Below, in pieces: positions 7,045 to 15,459 of a stretch of DNA of 64,000 nt (the first letter of the stretch is position 1; the number at the start of each line of letters is the position of its first letter). The notes below the pieces were generated by a model. The model was given only the letters and a program-made list of their open reading frames with translations. It was not told the origin of the DNA and did not search any database. Source of the DNA: Methylobacterium sp. 77 (GTDB lineage: Bacteria > Pseudomonadota > Alphaproteobacteria > Rhizobiales > Beijerinckiaceae). The stretch spans positions 3,205,825 to 3,269,824 of the forward strand of contig NZ_KB910516.1 of assembly GCF_000372825.1 (NCBI RefSeq). Direction: 5' to 3'. The position numbers and the translations under genes were made by a program.

Positions 7045-9536
7045 CACAGCCGAACCTCGCACGAACCGAAACCAGCACGACCGAACCTCGCGACGGCGAT
7101 GCCGTTGATGGCGCTGATGCTGCCCTGCGGCTCGCCGGCCGCCTCCGCGACATCGGCGAGAACCACCCGGCGAACCGCACCGGGGCCGAGCGAGAACCAA
7201 TTGTCCGCCGGCCGCCCGAGAGAGGTCTCGATCCGGACCCCGAGCGCGTGCCGCTCGGTGACGATTCTGAGCACCCAGCCCGAATCCTCCCGGAGAAGTT
7301 CGACCGCGAGCCCGATGTCATGCGGCTCCGGGGTCAGTTCTCGCGGGACATGGAACGCCTCGGCGATCTCGGCGCCGGTCTCCGCTTCGGTGAGGCTGGC
7401 ATGGCCGAGCGTATGGGCCGGCGGGCCGAACCGGTAGGCGTCGGTGGCGTCGAAGAACCGCCCCAGCAGTTCCGCCGAGGACCATGATGCGGAGCTGCGC
7501 GGGCCGACCTCGATCTCCCGCTCGGCCTTGGCGACGACGCGGCCGGCCGCATCGGTGAAGGCGAGGCGGAGATTGGCGCGGCGGCCTTCGGCCGTCTCGT
7601 TATGGACATGGACGTGGAGCCCGTTCAGGCCCTCGTCCGAGAGGGTGACCTGGACGGGCCGGAACGCGCGCTTCAGGGCGTACCAGGCGGGCTTGGGGCG
7701 CCCGAGGTAATCGACGATGCCCCAGCCCGCGCCCGGCGCGAGATCGCGGAAGAACCAGACCAGCCCGCCGGCATTGGGCGAGCGCGCCCGGCGCCATTCG
7801 GCGAACACCGCCTCCATGCAGGCGCCGCTCGCCGCGCGGGCGAGGGTCAGGTAGCGCTCGGGATCGTTCCGACGGAGGGATGCGGGATCGACGCCGTAGA
7901 GCGTCGCCACGTAATGGTCGCGCACGTCCTCGAAATCCCACTCCGCGCCCCGGTCGCGGGGGATGCCCGACGCCCATTGCGGCGAGGTCGGATCGGTGAG
8001 GCCGCATGCGGCGAGGGTCGCGGCCTCCGGCACGTTGGCGAAGGCGAGGCATTCGGAGGCGAAGCCCACCTCGGCGCGGCGCGCATCCTCGAACGGCCGG
8101 CGATAGGCACCGACACCGTAGTAATGCGTCACGCCGGCATTGGTGGAGAACGGAAGGTCGCCCCCCGAGGGCGAGTTCGGCACCACGACGAGATCTGGCC
8201 GCGTCTCGGCCACCAGGGCGGGAAGGGACTCGACTACGAAGCGGCCGGCCCAGACTTCGCGCGGGAAGCCGAGCATCGCCGCCTGCTGCCAGACCTCGCT
8301 TCCGCCCGAGATCACGCAGAGCGACGGCGAGGTCTGGGTCCGGTCGAGGAACTGGGTGATCTCCGCGACCAGCGTCTCGCGGAAACCGGGATCCTCCGTC
8401 GGGTAGTCGAAATTGGCGAGCATCAGGTCCTGCCAGACCAGGATGCCGAGCTCGTCGCAGAGATCGTGGAAGGCCGAGGACTCGTACAGCGTGATCCCGG
8501 GCACGCGCAGCATGTTCATGCCGGCCTCGCGCGCCAGCGTCAGGAGGGGCAGGTAGCTGTCGCGGTCGCCTGGCAGGCCGGTGAGGTCGGGCGGGGTCCA
8601 GCAGGCGCCGCGGCAGAAGACCGGAACGCCGTTGATCGCGAGGCTCAGGCCCTCCTCGAACGGGCGCGTCAGGGTGATGCTGCGGAACCCGACCCGGCCG
8701 AGATCGAGGCGCCGGCCCGCGACCATGGCCTCCACGGCATGGAGCCTCGGCTCGCCATGGGTGTGGGGCCACCACGGAGCGACATCGGGCAGCAGGAGTT
8801 CGCCCTCGAACCCGTCGGGAGCGACCTGCCGCAGGGCGACCTCGCATCCGTCGCAGATCAGGAACGCGGGCCCGTCCGCCGTACCGTCGAGGGTGATCCG
8901 CGCGGTGAGACGTCCGGTCCCGCCATCGAGCGCCGCCTGCAGGTCGACGGACGCGATCGCCCCCGCGCCGCCGAGGGGCGACCGCGTCACCGGGCGATAG
9001 GGGCCGACGCTGTCGATGGACGGGCACCAGCCCGGCATGAAGCCGAGCACGCTGGTGCGGATGTGGCGTAGCGAGCCCGGCGTCGCCAGCAACGGCCGCC
9101 AGCGACCGCGCTTGTGCGGGCGCGCCAGTTCGGCCGAGAGCGAGCGGAAACAGAGGGCGATCTCGGTCTCCGCCGAGAGGTCCGCCTCGACCGTCTGCGC
9201 CAGGAACATCGAGCGGCCGGTCGCGGCACAGACGCCGTCGATCCAGATCTCGGCGATGGTCGCGAGGCCCTTGAAACACAGGCGCTCGCGCCCCGCGCCG
9301 GATATCCTGGTCCGGTACCAGATATCGGAATCGTGGAGCGGCGTCGGCGCCGCCTCGGACCATTGCCCGGCATCGCGCAGGGCCGCCGCCGCCGTGCCGG
9401 GGACGCGCGCGGGAATCCAGCCCTCTCCGGGAAGGTCGGCCGGTGTGGCGCAGGCCCCCGGCGGCGTCACCGCCAGGTGCCACGGGCCCTCGACCGCACG
9501 GGCCGGCACGCCGTCCACGGCGAGGATGCGGGCCAT
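7044..9536 (-). CDS. Glycoside hydrolase family 2, beta-mannosidase-like protein
   Basis: 830 residues with the GH2 order: N-terminal jelly-roll sugar-binding domain (about 15-180), Ig-like domain (about 190-290), then a TIM barrel. The barrel has LCDELGILVWQDLM (359-372), typical of beta-mannosidases. The acid/base glutamate appears as E414 in SGGSE, where the family usually has GNNE or GGNE, and the nucleophile as E495 in FASECLAF, so both catalytic glutamates seem kept. No signal peptide is visible, so the protein is probably cytoplasmic. It starts 9 bases after the DUF1839 gene. A glycosidase inside a carrier-protein operon is unexpected. It may cleave or transfer a sugar on the operon's product. 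Confidence 0.82.
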   Translation of the reverse strand: MARILAVDGVPARAVEGPWHLAVTPPGACATPADLPGEGWIPARVPGTAAAALRDAGQWSEAAPTPLHDSDIWYRTRISGAGRERLCFKGLATIAEIWIDGVCAATGRSMFLAQTVEADLSAETEIALCFRSLSAELARPHKRGRWRPLLATPGSLRHIRTSVLGFMPGWCPSIDSVGPYRPVTRSPLGGAGAIASVDLQAALDGGTGRLTARITLDGTADGPAFLICDGCEVALRQVAPDGFEGELLLPDVAPWWPHTHGEPRLHAVEAMVAGRRLDLGRVGFRSITLTRPFEEGLSLAINGVPVFCRGACWTPPDLTGLPGDRDSYLPLLTLAREAGMNMLRVPGITLYESSAFHDLCDELGILVWQDLMLANFDYPTEDPGFRETLVAEITQFLDRTQTSPSLCVISGGSEVWQQAAMLGFPREVWAGRFVVESLPALVAETRPDLVVVPNSPSGGDLPFSTNAGVTHYYGVGAYRRPFEDARRAEVGFASECLAFANVPEAATLAACGLTDPTSPQWASGIPRDRGAEWDFEDVRDHYVATLYGVDPASLRRNDPERYLTLARAASGACMEAVFAEWRRARSPNAGGLVWFFRDLAPGAGWGIVDYLGRPKPAWYALKRAFRPVQVTLSDEGLNGLHVHVHNETAEGRRANLRLAFTDAAGRVVAKAEREIEVGPRSSASWSSAELLGRFFDATDAYRFGPPAHTLGHASLTEAETGAEIAEAFHVPRELTPEPHDIGLAVELLREDSGWVLRIVTERHALGVRIETSLGRPADNWFSLGPGAVRRVVLADVAEAAGEPQGSISAINGIAVARFGRAGFGSCEVRL

Positions 9537-9545
9537 GCGACGACC

Positions 9546-10511
9546 CTAGGCGAGGGAGCGGTCGAGGGCGGCGAAGACCCTGTCGTAGGTCGCGGCCAGG
9601 CCGTCGAGCCGCTGGCACAGGCCCGTGGCGTTGCGCCGGCCGAAGGCGCGGGCCAGCTGGAACTGGAAGGCTTTGGCCTCCACCGCGAGCGTGTGCGCCG
9701 CCTCGGCGGCCGCCGAGAAGTCGCCGCCCCCCTCCCCGTCGAGCCACGCGAGATGGCTGCCGAGAAGCTCGAAATTGGCGCCGAGCTGGCGCGTCGTGTT
9801 GAAGGCGTAGCTGTGGAAGATTCCGAGCGGGTTCTGCACCAGCGTGTCCGCCCTCGCCGCCAGCGCCTCTCGGAACGCGACGATCGGGTTGGCGCGCGGC
9901 GCGAAGCGGCGGTGATGGCGCAGCAGGTCGAGCGCGACACGGGGCAGGTCGGCCCGCGCTAGCGGCGCGCCGATCTCCTTCACGAACTCGGCATAGGGAA
10001 ACAGCGGCGCGGGTCCGAAGATGCCCTCGTAATCGGCACCGCTCAGCCGGAAGCGGCCGGCATTGTGGAGATAGTCGAGCATGCGCGCCTGCGCGTCGAG
10101 GCCGAGGATGCCGATCGTGGTCTTGCCATGCTCGCGGCCATAGGTGGTGCCGGCGGTGTCGGGCAGGTGGATCGCGTCCACCTCCACCAGCACCGGGCAT
10201 CCGCGCGCGGCCTGGATCAGGGCATGCGCTTCGAGGCTCTCGAAGATCGCGAGTTCCTGGATCGACAGGCCGTAGAGCCGCTCGATGTCGGAGGCGAACG
10301 GCTTGAAGAAGGTGAACTGGTCGCCCTCGAAATCCTGGCGCAGGGTGAAGCCGAGCATCGCCTCGGGCACGAGGCCACGGGCATGGAGCAGCTCGATCCA
10401 GAGATCGACGTAGCAATTCGTCTCCGGCCAGATCCGGTCGGAGCCATGCAGGGTGGAAGAGGTCGGCGCCGGGGGCTCCGGCACCTCCTCGCGCACGAAC
10501 GCGGCGAGCAC
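9546..10511 (-). CDS. DUF1839 family protein
   Basis: A 321-residue soluble protein recognised as DUF1839, a family with no established biochemical role. Visible features are the N-terminal segment WPETNCYVDLWIELLHA, a conserved VEVDAIHLPDTAGTTYGREH segment (about residues 111-130) and FHSYAFNTTRQLGANFELLG near 227-246. It begins with GTG six bases after the stop of the ligase gene; AGGGG overlapping that stop serves as ribosome binding site. The Asp/His-containing central segment could be catalytic. From its place beside the aminoacyl-carrier ligase it may act on, or accept, the carrier-bound amino acid. That role is inference. Confidence 0.82.
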   Translation of the reverse strand: MLAAFVREEVPEPPAPTSSTLHGSDRIWPETNCYVDLWIELLHARGLVPEAMLGFTLRQDFEGDQFTFFKPFASDIERLYGLSIQELAIFESLEAHALIQAARGCPVLVEVDAIHLPDTAGTTYGREHGKTTIGILGLDAQARMLDYLHNAGRFRLSGADYEGIFGPAPLFPYAEFVKEIGAPLARADLPRVALDLLRHHRRFAPRANPIVAFREALAARADTLVQNPLGIFHSYAFNTTRQLGANFELLGSHLAWLDGEGGGDFSAAAEAAHTLAVEAKAFQFQLARAFGRRNATGLCQRLDGLAATYDRVFAALDRSLA

Positions 10512-10517
10512 CGGCCC

Positions 10518-11483
10518 CTAGCCCCAGAGCCGTTCGCGAACCGCGGCCGGCCATGCCGCGATGTCGAGGCCGTGGTGGCGGAGCAGCGCCAGGGTGATCC
10601 GCTCGAGCCCGAACCCGACGCAGGCCGTATGCGCGACCTCGCCATCCGCCTGCCGGATGTCCCAGATCGTGCCGAAATGGTCCTGATGGTAGTTGAAGCT
10701 GAGACAGGCGGTGGGCTTGTCCTCGCTGTTGACCGGCACGTTCAGTTCGAATTTCAGCCCCTGCGAGCGCTGGTTGTTGGCCAGCATCCGGCCGGCGCGG
10801 CCGAAGAACGGATCGTTGGCCGGATCGACCGCGATCGGCAGGCCGAGTTCGCGCATCATCGTCGTGCCGCGCTCCAGCCACATCTCGCGGAAGGCGAGAA
10901 CCTGATCGGGGCTGCCCATGCGGACGTATTCGCGCATGCGGAACATCTGCATCCGCGTCGGTTCGAGCGAAGGCTCGTGCCGGAAGCAGTAGGATTGCAG
11001 ATCGAACAACAGGCCCGCCGCCGGCAGCGCGCCGCGCGCGGCCGCCACCGGATAGAGCGGGTAGCAGGCGGCGGGCGTCAGCACGATCTCGCTGGCGGCC
11101 TGATCGCCGGTCCAGTCGGTGCCGGCCTCGATGCAGGCGAGGAGCCGGGCATGATCGGCATCGTTGCCGCAGAAGCAGTGGATGGTGCCGGCGAGGTTCG
11201 GAAACCCCTTGAGGTAGCCGCTGCGTTCGAAGGCGGGGCGGCTCATGCCCGGCGGGAAGCGCAGGGATTCCGCGCCATCCCCGGCACCGAGCCGGGTGGC
11301 GATCCGGTCCACGGCCTCGACCACGCTCTCGAAATCGCCGCTGCGCCCATAGAGTCCGTCGACGCCGGTGCGCACGAGGAGGCCGCGGTCGAAAAGCCGG
11401 TCGAGCAGCGAGCGCGGCTCGGACGACGCCGCCTCGTCGCGTGCATCGGACACGGGATCGAGGGCGAGAAGCTGGTCCATCAT
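10518..11483 (-). CDS. Amino acid:[carrier protein] ligase, truncated class II aminoacyl-tRNA synthetase homologue
   Basis: A 321-residue relative of the catalytic core of atypical (archaeal-type) seryl-tRNA synthetase, lacking a tRNA-binding domain. Known members from Bradyrhizobium and others activate glycine or alanine with ATP and load it on the phosphopantetheine of a discrete carrier protein. Candidate zinc ligands are C140, E185 and C288, with the spacing (45 and 103 residues) I recall for C131/E176/C279 of the Bradyrhizobium enzyme. Motif 2-like FRHEPS is at 167-172, motif 3-like [12 protein letters not shown] at 290-301. Its start overlaps the flavoprotein stop by four bases (ATGA). 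The carrier gene is two genes upstream, as expected for the partner. The amino acid cannot be fixed from sequence; glycine or alanine is most likely. Confidence 0.92.
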   Translation of the reverse strand: MMDQLLALDPVSDARDEAASSEPRSLLDRLFDRGLLVRTGVDGLYGRSGDFESVVEAVDRIATRLGAGDGAESLRFPPGMSRPAFERSGYLKGFPNLAGTIHCFCGNDADHARLLACIEAGTDWTGDQAASEIVLTPAACYPLYPVAAARGALPAAGLLFDLQSYCFRHEPSLEPTRMQMFRMREYVRMGSPDQVLAFREMWLERGTTMMRELGLPIAVDPANDPFFGRAGRMLANNQRSQGLKFELNVPVNSEDKPTACLSFNYHQDHFGTIWDIRQADGEVAHTACVGFGLERITLALLRHHGLDIAAWPAAVRERLWG

Positions 11484-12658
11484 GCGCTCAGAAGCTGGCC
11501 CCCGCCCTTCTGCACGAGCAGGAGGTTGGCGGTGTTGGCGAGGATACGGTCGTTGCTGATCATCAGCGGCGCCGACAGGACGTCGCGCAGGGGCCGGCCG
11601 AGGCTGAACGGCGTGCCGTTCTTGTAGCCGGACAGACCGACAATCCCGAGGGCGCGCTGCACGATGTCGACGGATTTCGCCGAGATCGTCGTCTTGACGT
11701 TGTTGAGCATGACGGCGAACCCGATCGAGCCGAGTTCGTCCGCGTCGCCCTGCGCGTTCTCGAAGCGCCTGAGACCGGCGATCACCGTCCCCTTCATCGC
11801 CTGAAGCTCGTTGGCGGCCTCGGCGAGGCGCAGGGCGCCGGGAGGAACCTGCCCCGGCCGGCGCCGTGCCTCACCCTGGACATAGGCCCTGGCGCGATCG
11901 AGCGCGGAGCTGGCGATGCCGAACCAGACGCTGCTCCAGAGGAGGTGCGACGAGGCGAGCATCGATTGGGCCGCGATCTCGGCGAAGGGCTTCGGCAGGA
12001 TCTGCGCCACCGGCACGTCGCGCGCCTCGAGCTTGAACCCGTCGCTGCAGGTGCCGCGCATGCCCAGCGTATCCCAGGTGCTCGTGCGCTCGAGCGACAT
12101 CTGACCCTTCATCAGCGCGACGAGGACCTGATCGGACGAAGCCGCGTCGGGGTGGCGCCGGGCGGTGGCGAGGATGACGTCGGCATGGGCGCCGTAGGAG
12201 ATGACGGTGGCGTCCTTGGAGAAATGGAAGACGTCGCCCACCGTCTCGACCGCGCACAGGCTGTTGCGCAGGTCGCCGCCGACGCCGCCCTCGGTGGTGG
12301 CCGAGGCAAAGAGCAGCTGCTCGCGCGCCACATCTTCCATCAGGGTGCAATGCCAATCGCTGTCGAGGCCGTGCGAGACGAGGCTCGCGACCTTGATCTG
12401 GTGCATGGCGAAGACCATCGCCGCGGCGGAACAGGCCTGGGAAAGGGTGAAGCAGACCTCGGCGATCTGCGACATGCCGGCACTCTCGCCGCCGAACTGC
12501 ATCGGGATCTGCATCCCGAGCAGGCGCTCCGCCTTGAGAGAGGCGACCGCCTCGGCGGGGAAACGGGCCTGCCGGTCGACATCGTCGGCATGGAGGGCCG
12601 CGATCGCCGCGACCCGCTTCGCGCGGAGGGCGATGTCGTTCATGCCGGTGTCGGTCAT
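11480..12658 (-). CDS. Acyl-CoA-dehydrogenase-like flavoprotein
   Basis: 392 residues with the acyl-CoA dehydrogenase fold: N-terminal helical domain, middle beta domain ([13 protein letters not shown] near 116-128, [14 protein letters not shown] near 193-206) and C-terminal helical domain ([12 protein letters not shown] near 338-349). In standard dehydrogenases the C-terminal segment RDxxxxxIYEGTxEI holds the catalytic Glu. Here the aligned segment reads [15 protein letters not shown] and has no Glu at that place. That is closer to flavin monooxygenases and amine/nitroalkane oxidases of the same fold. It overlaps both the carrier gene and the ligase gene by four bases. The likely substrate is the aminoacyl-ACP; dehydrogenation at C-alpha/N or N-hydroxylation are both possible. 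The reaction is inference. Confidence 0.85.
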   Translation of the reverse strand: MTDTGMNDIALRAKRVAAIAALHADDVDRQARFPAEAVASLKAERLLGMQIPMQFGGESAGMSQIAEVCFTLSQACSAAAMVFAMHQIKVASLVSHGLDSDWHCTLMEDVAREQLLFASATTEGGVGGDLRNSLCAVETVGDVFHFSKDATVISYGAHADVILATARRHPDAASSDQVLVALMKGQMSLERTSTWDTLGMRGTCSDGFKLEARDVPVAQILPKPFAEIAAQSMLASSHLLWSSVWFGIASSALDRARAYVQGEARRRPGQVPPGALRLAEAANELQAMKGTVIAGLRRFENAQGDADELGSIGFAVMLNNVKTTISAKSVDIVQRALGIVGLSGYKNGTPFSLGRPLRDVLSAPLMISNDRILANTANLLLVQKGGGQLLSA

Positions 12659-12909
12659 GCCGCGGCCGACATCGTCAGCTTGCTCACCGTCTCGACGATG
12701 ATGCGGATGGTGGAGAAGGAGCGCCGGTTGAGGAGGTTGTCCGGAAACTCGATGTTGAAGCGCTCTTCGAGCGCCAGCATCAGCTGGACCGATCCGAACG
12801 AATCCAGACCCTTGTCGAACAGGTTGTCGTCCTCACCGATCGCGTCGACCGTCTCGGACAATGCCGCCACGCCCTTCAGCGTCTCGCGTACATCTTGGGA
12901 ATGGACCAT
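12655..12909 (-). CDS. Discrete acyl carrier protein
   Basis: An 84-residue acidic helical protein of carrier-protein size. The phosphopantetheine attachment site is S37 in KGLDSFGSVQLM, matching the DS-x-x-x-V/L pattern, and LEERFNIEFPDNLL follows as helix 3 of the fold. It is the first gene of the operon. Its stop overlaps the start of the flavoprotein gene (ATGA). AAAAGG about 10 bases before the ATG serves as ribosome binding site. It most likely carries the amino acid loaded by the ligase at 10518-11483 rather than serving bulk fatty acid synthesis. A phosphopantetheinyl transferase is not visible in the window. Confidence 0.9.
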   Translation of the reverse strand: MVHSQDVRETLKGVAALSETVDAIGEDDNLFDKGLDSFGSVQLMLALEERFNIEFPDNLLNRRSFSTIRIIVETVSKLTMSAAA

Positions 12910-13359
12910 ATTGCCGAGCCTTTTAGGTAATATTCAATCGAAATTATCGCGTTGTTCGGCGCGGTCAATATCAAAGCACACCGCTAGTTAATAAGGTGCG
13001 ACGTGCTCATGTCCTGCATTGGTAAACGAAGTCCTATACTTGCCTCTCATGCGAGCAGTCGTTGCATAGGGGCCGTGGAGAGACGCCACGTTGTCGGCGC
13101 CATCGATCGCGCGGACGCGCCCCGGGAGGCCGAAAGGCGGGCGGTGAAAGGGGGGCTGGAAGGCTCATCGACGAGCGTCGATGTCGGTCGGAGAGACCGG
13201 CGCGGCCACATCGGACGGCGGCTGCTCCCATGAAAGGCCGGACGACGCAGACCAAAGCTCAACGCGTCTCACCGGGGCCCGGCGGACGATCGCCGCCGCG
13301 CGGGCAGACCTCGACGAGACACGCTCATCGAGGTCGGGGACGAGGGCCGTGCGAACGCT
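12910..13359. other. Intergenic region with promoter of the aminoacyl-carrier operon
   Basis: About 450 bp. The part at 12910-13020 is AT-rich and must hold the promoter driving the carrier-protein operon leftward. The rest (13020-13359) is ordinary GC-rich sequence after the ABC transporter stop; open frames in it look like noise. No terminator hairpin with a T tract was found. Confidence 0.45.
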
Positions 13360-15327
13360 CTACTCCGCCGGCATCGGCTCGGGCACCGTGGGCCGCTTCA
13401 CTTTCGGGAGGGCGGATTCTTCGGGGAGCGGGGTCTCGTCGTCGGCGCGGTCTTCTTCCGCCCGCTTGAGGATCTCGCGGGCCTCGTCGGCCTCGCGCTG
13501 GCGGCTCCAGAGGGAGGCGTAGACCCCACCGTCATCGAGAAGGCTCTGGTGGTCGCCGCGCTCGACGATCACGCCTCGGTCGAGCACGATGATCTCGTCG
13601 GCATTCACCACCGTCGACAGGCGATGGGCGATGACGAGGGTGGTGCGTCCGCGGCTGACCTTGTCGAGGGCGTCCTGGATCTCGCGCTCGGTGAAGGAAT
13701 CCAGCGCCGAGGTCGCCTCGTCGAGGACCAGGATCGGCGGTCCCTTGAGGATCGTGCGGGCGATGGCGACGCGCTGCTTCTCGCCACCCGAGAGTTTCAG
13801 CCCGCGCTCGCCCACCGGCGTGTCGTAGCCTTCCGGCAGGGCGGAGACGAAGCGGTCGATCTGGGCGAGACGCGCCGCCTCGCGGACCTCCGCGTCGCTC
13901 GCGTCCCATTGGCCGTAGCGGACGTTGTAGCCGATCGTGTCGTTGAACAGCACGGTGTCCTGAGGGACCATGCCGATGGCGGCCCGCAGGCTGCCCTGCT
14001 CGACCTGCGCGATGTCCTGGCCGTCGATGAGGATGCGGCCCGATTGCGGCTCGTAGAACCGGAACAGCAGGCGCGACAGGGTCGACTTGCCGGCGCCGGA
14101 CGGACCGACGATGGCGATGGTGCGCCCGGCCGGCACTTCGAAGCTGACGCCGCGCAGGATCGGCCGGGCCGGATCGTAGGCGAAGCGCACGTCCTCGAAA
14201 CGGACCACGCCCGCCGACACGACGAGGGGCTTGGCACCCGGCCTGTCCGCGATCTCGGGGTTGCGATGCAGGATCTGGAACATGTCGTCGATGTCGATGA
14301 GCGCCTGTTTGATCTCGCGGTAGATCATGCCCATGAAGTTGAGCGGCATCGAGAGCTGCACCAGCATGGTGTTGACGAGGACGAACCCGCCCAGCGTCGT
14401 GCGCCCGGCCATGATGTCGCGCGCGGCAAGCCACATCACGATCGTCATGCCGATGGTGAAGATCAGCGCCTGGCCGGCATTGAGCACGGCGAGCGAGACG
14501 TAGGTCTGGGTCGAGGCTTTCTCGTATTTCGCCATGGAGGCGTCGTAGCGCTCGGCTTCGCGGCGCTCGGCACCGAAATACTTGACCGTCTCGAAGTTGA
14601 GCAGCGAATCCACCGCCTTGGTGTTGGCGTCGGTATCCGAATTGTTCATCCGGCGGCGGATTTCGATCCGCCACTGCGTCGCCTTCCAGGTGAAGCCGAG
14701 ATAGGCCGCGACCATGACGAAGACGACGACCGAGTAGAGCCAGTCGAACTCGTAGGCGAGCACGCCGATGACGAGCAGGAACTCGACGATGGTGGGGACC
14801 AGCGTCAGCACCATCAGGCGCGACAATTCCTCGATGCCACCGCGCCCGCGCTCCAGCACGCGGGTGAGGCCGCCGGTCTTGCGCTCGAGATGGAAGCGCA
14901 GGCTCAGCCGGTGCATGTGCTCGAAGGTCTGCAGCGCGAGGCGCCGCACGGCGTGCATCGCCACCTTCGCGAAGAGGCCGTCGCGCACCTGGGTGAGCAC
15001 GGCCATGATCACGCGGGTCACGCCGTAGAGCCCGATCATCAGCATCGGCGCCGCGAACAGCCCGGTCGGCAGCGCGGCACGGACGCCGTCCTTGTCGCCG
15101 ATCGCGGCGACCAGGGCATCGGTCGCCCATTTGAAGGTGAAGGGCGTCAGCATCGTCACGAATTTCGCGACGAGGAGCAGGCCGAAGGCGAGGAAGACGC
15201 GCCGCTGCAGGTCCGGCCGCGTATGGGGCCAGAGGTAGGGCCAGAGCCGGCGATAGGTGGCGAACAGGCCGGGGCGCTCGGGCGGCGTGGTGCCGCCGCC
15301 CGCCGCTGGGGTGGGATCGATGTTCAT
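13360..15327 (-). CDS. ABC transporter, fused permease/ATPase of the Atm1/ABCB7 type
   Basis: A 655-residue half transporter: six membrane helices (about residues 40-345) followed by an ATPase domain with Walker A GPSGAGKST, signature LSGGEKQRVAIAR and Walker B ILVLDEATSALD. The segment GMVPQDTVLFNDTIGYNVRYG and the overall length match Atm1-like exporters, which move glutathione-linked sulfur or metal compounds out of the cytoplasm and support iron-sulfur and metal homeostasis. The C-terminal tail after residue 600 is charged and proline-rich. It stands alone on the minus strand. Family clear, substrate inferred. Confidence 0.88.
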   Translation of the reverse strand: MNIDPTPAAGGGTTPPERPGLFATYRRLWPYLWPHTRPDLQRRVFLAFGLLLVAKFVTMLTPFTFKWATDALVAAIGDKDGVRAALPTGLFAAPMLMIGLYGVTRVIMAVLTQVRDGLFAKVAMHAVRRLALQTFEHMHRLSLRFHLERKTGGLTRVLERGRGGIEELSRLMVLTLVPTIVEFLLVIGVLAYEFDWLYSVVVFVMVAAYLGFTWKATQWRIEIRRRMNNSDTDANTKAVDSLLNFETVKYFGAERREAERYDASMAKYEKASTQTYVSLAVLNAGQALIFTIGMTIVMWLAARDIMAGRTTLGGFVLVNTMLVQLSMPLNFMGMIYREIKQALIDIDDMFQILHRNPEIADRPGAKPLVVSAGVVRFEDVRFAYDPARPILRGVSFEVPAGRTIAIVGPSGAGKSTLSRLLFRFYEPQSGRILIDGQDIAQVEQGSLRAAIGMVPQDTVLFNDTIGYNVRYGQWDASDAEVREAARLAQIDRFVSALPEGYDTPVGERGLKLSGGEKQRVAIARTILKGPPILVLDEATSALDSFTEREIQDALDKVSRGRTTLVIAHRLSTVVNADEIIVLDRGVIVERGDHQSLLDDGGVYASLWSRQREADEAREILKRAEEDRADDETPLPEESALPKVKRPTVPEPMPAE

Positions 15328-15459
15328 TCAAAACGACTCGGATTGGGCGGGCTCAGGCCCCGATATAGTCCTTCGGAACCGTTCCAGACAGTCGCGCGGC
15401 GGCGCAAGGCCGGGATGCAGGCCGCGCGGCCCGATTGCGTCCCTTCAACTCCCGCGCTT

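Noticed and set aside
7600..10881. A 1093-codon open frame on the minus strand
   Set aside because: It is a shadow in another frame of the GH2, DUF1839 and ligase genes; composition is Arg/Pro/Ala-rich without any family motif.
13003..13233. A 76-codon frame upstream of the carrier-protein operon
   Set aside because: No ribosome binding site, no recognisable protein character; overlapping frames on both strands look alike.
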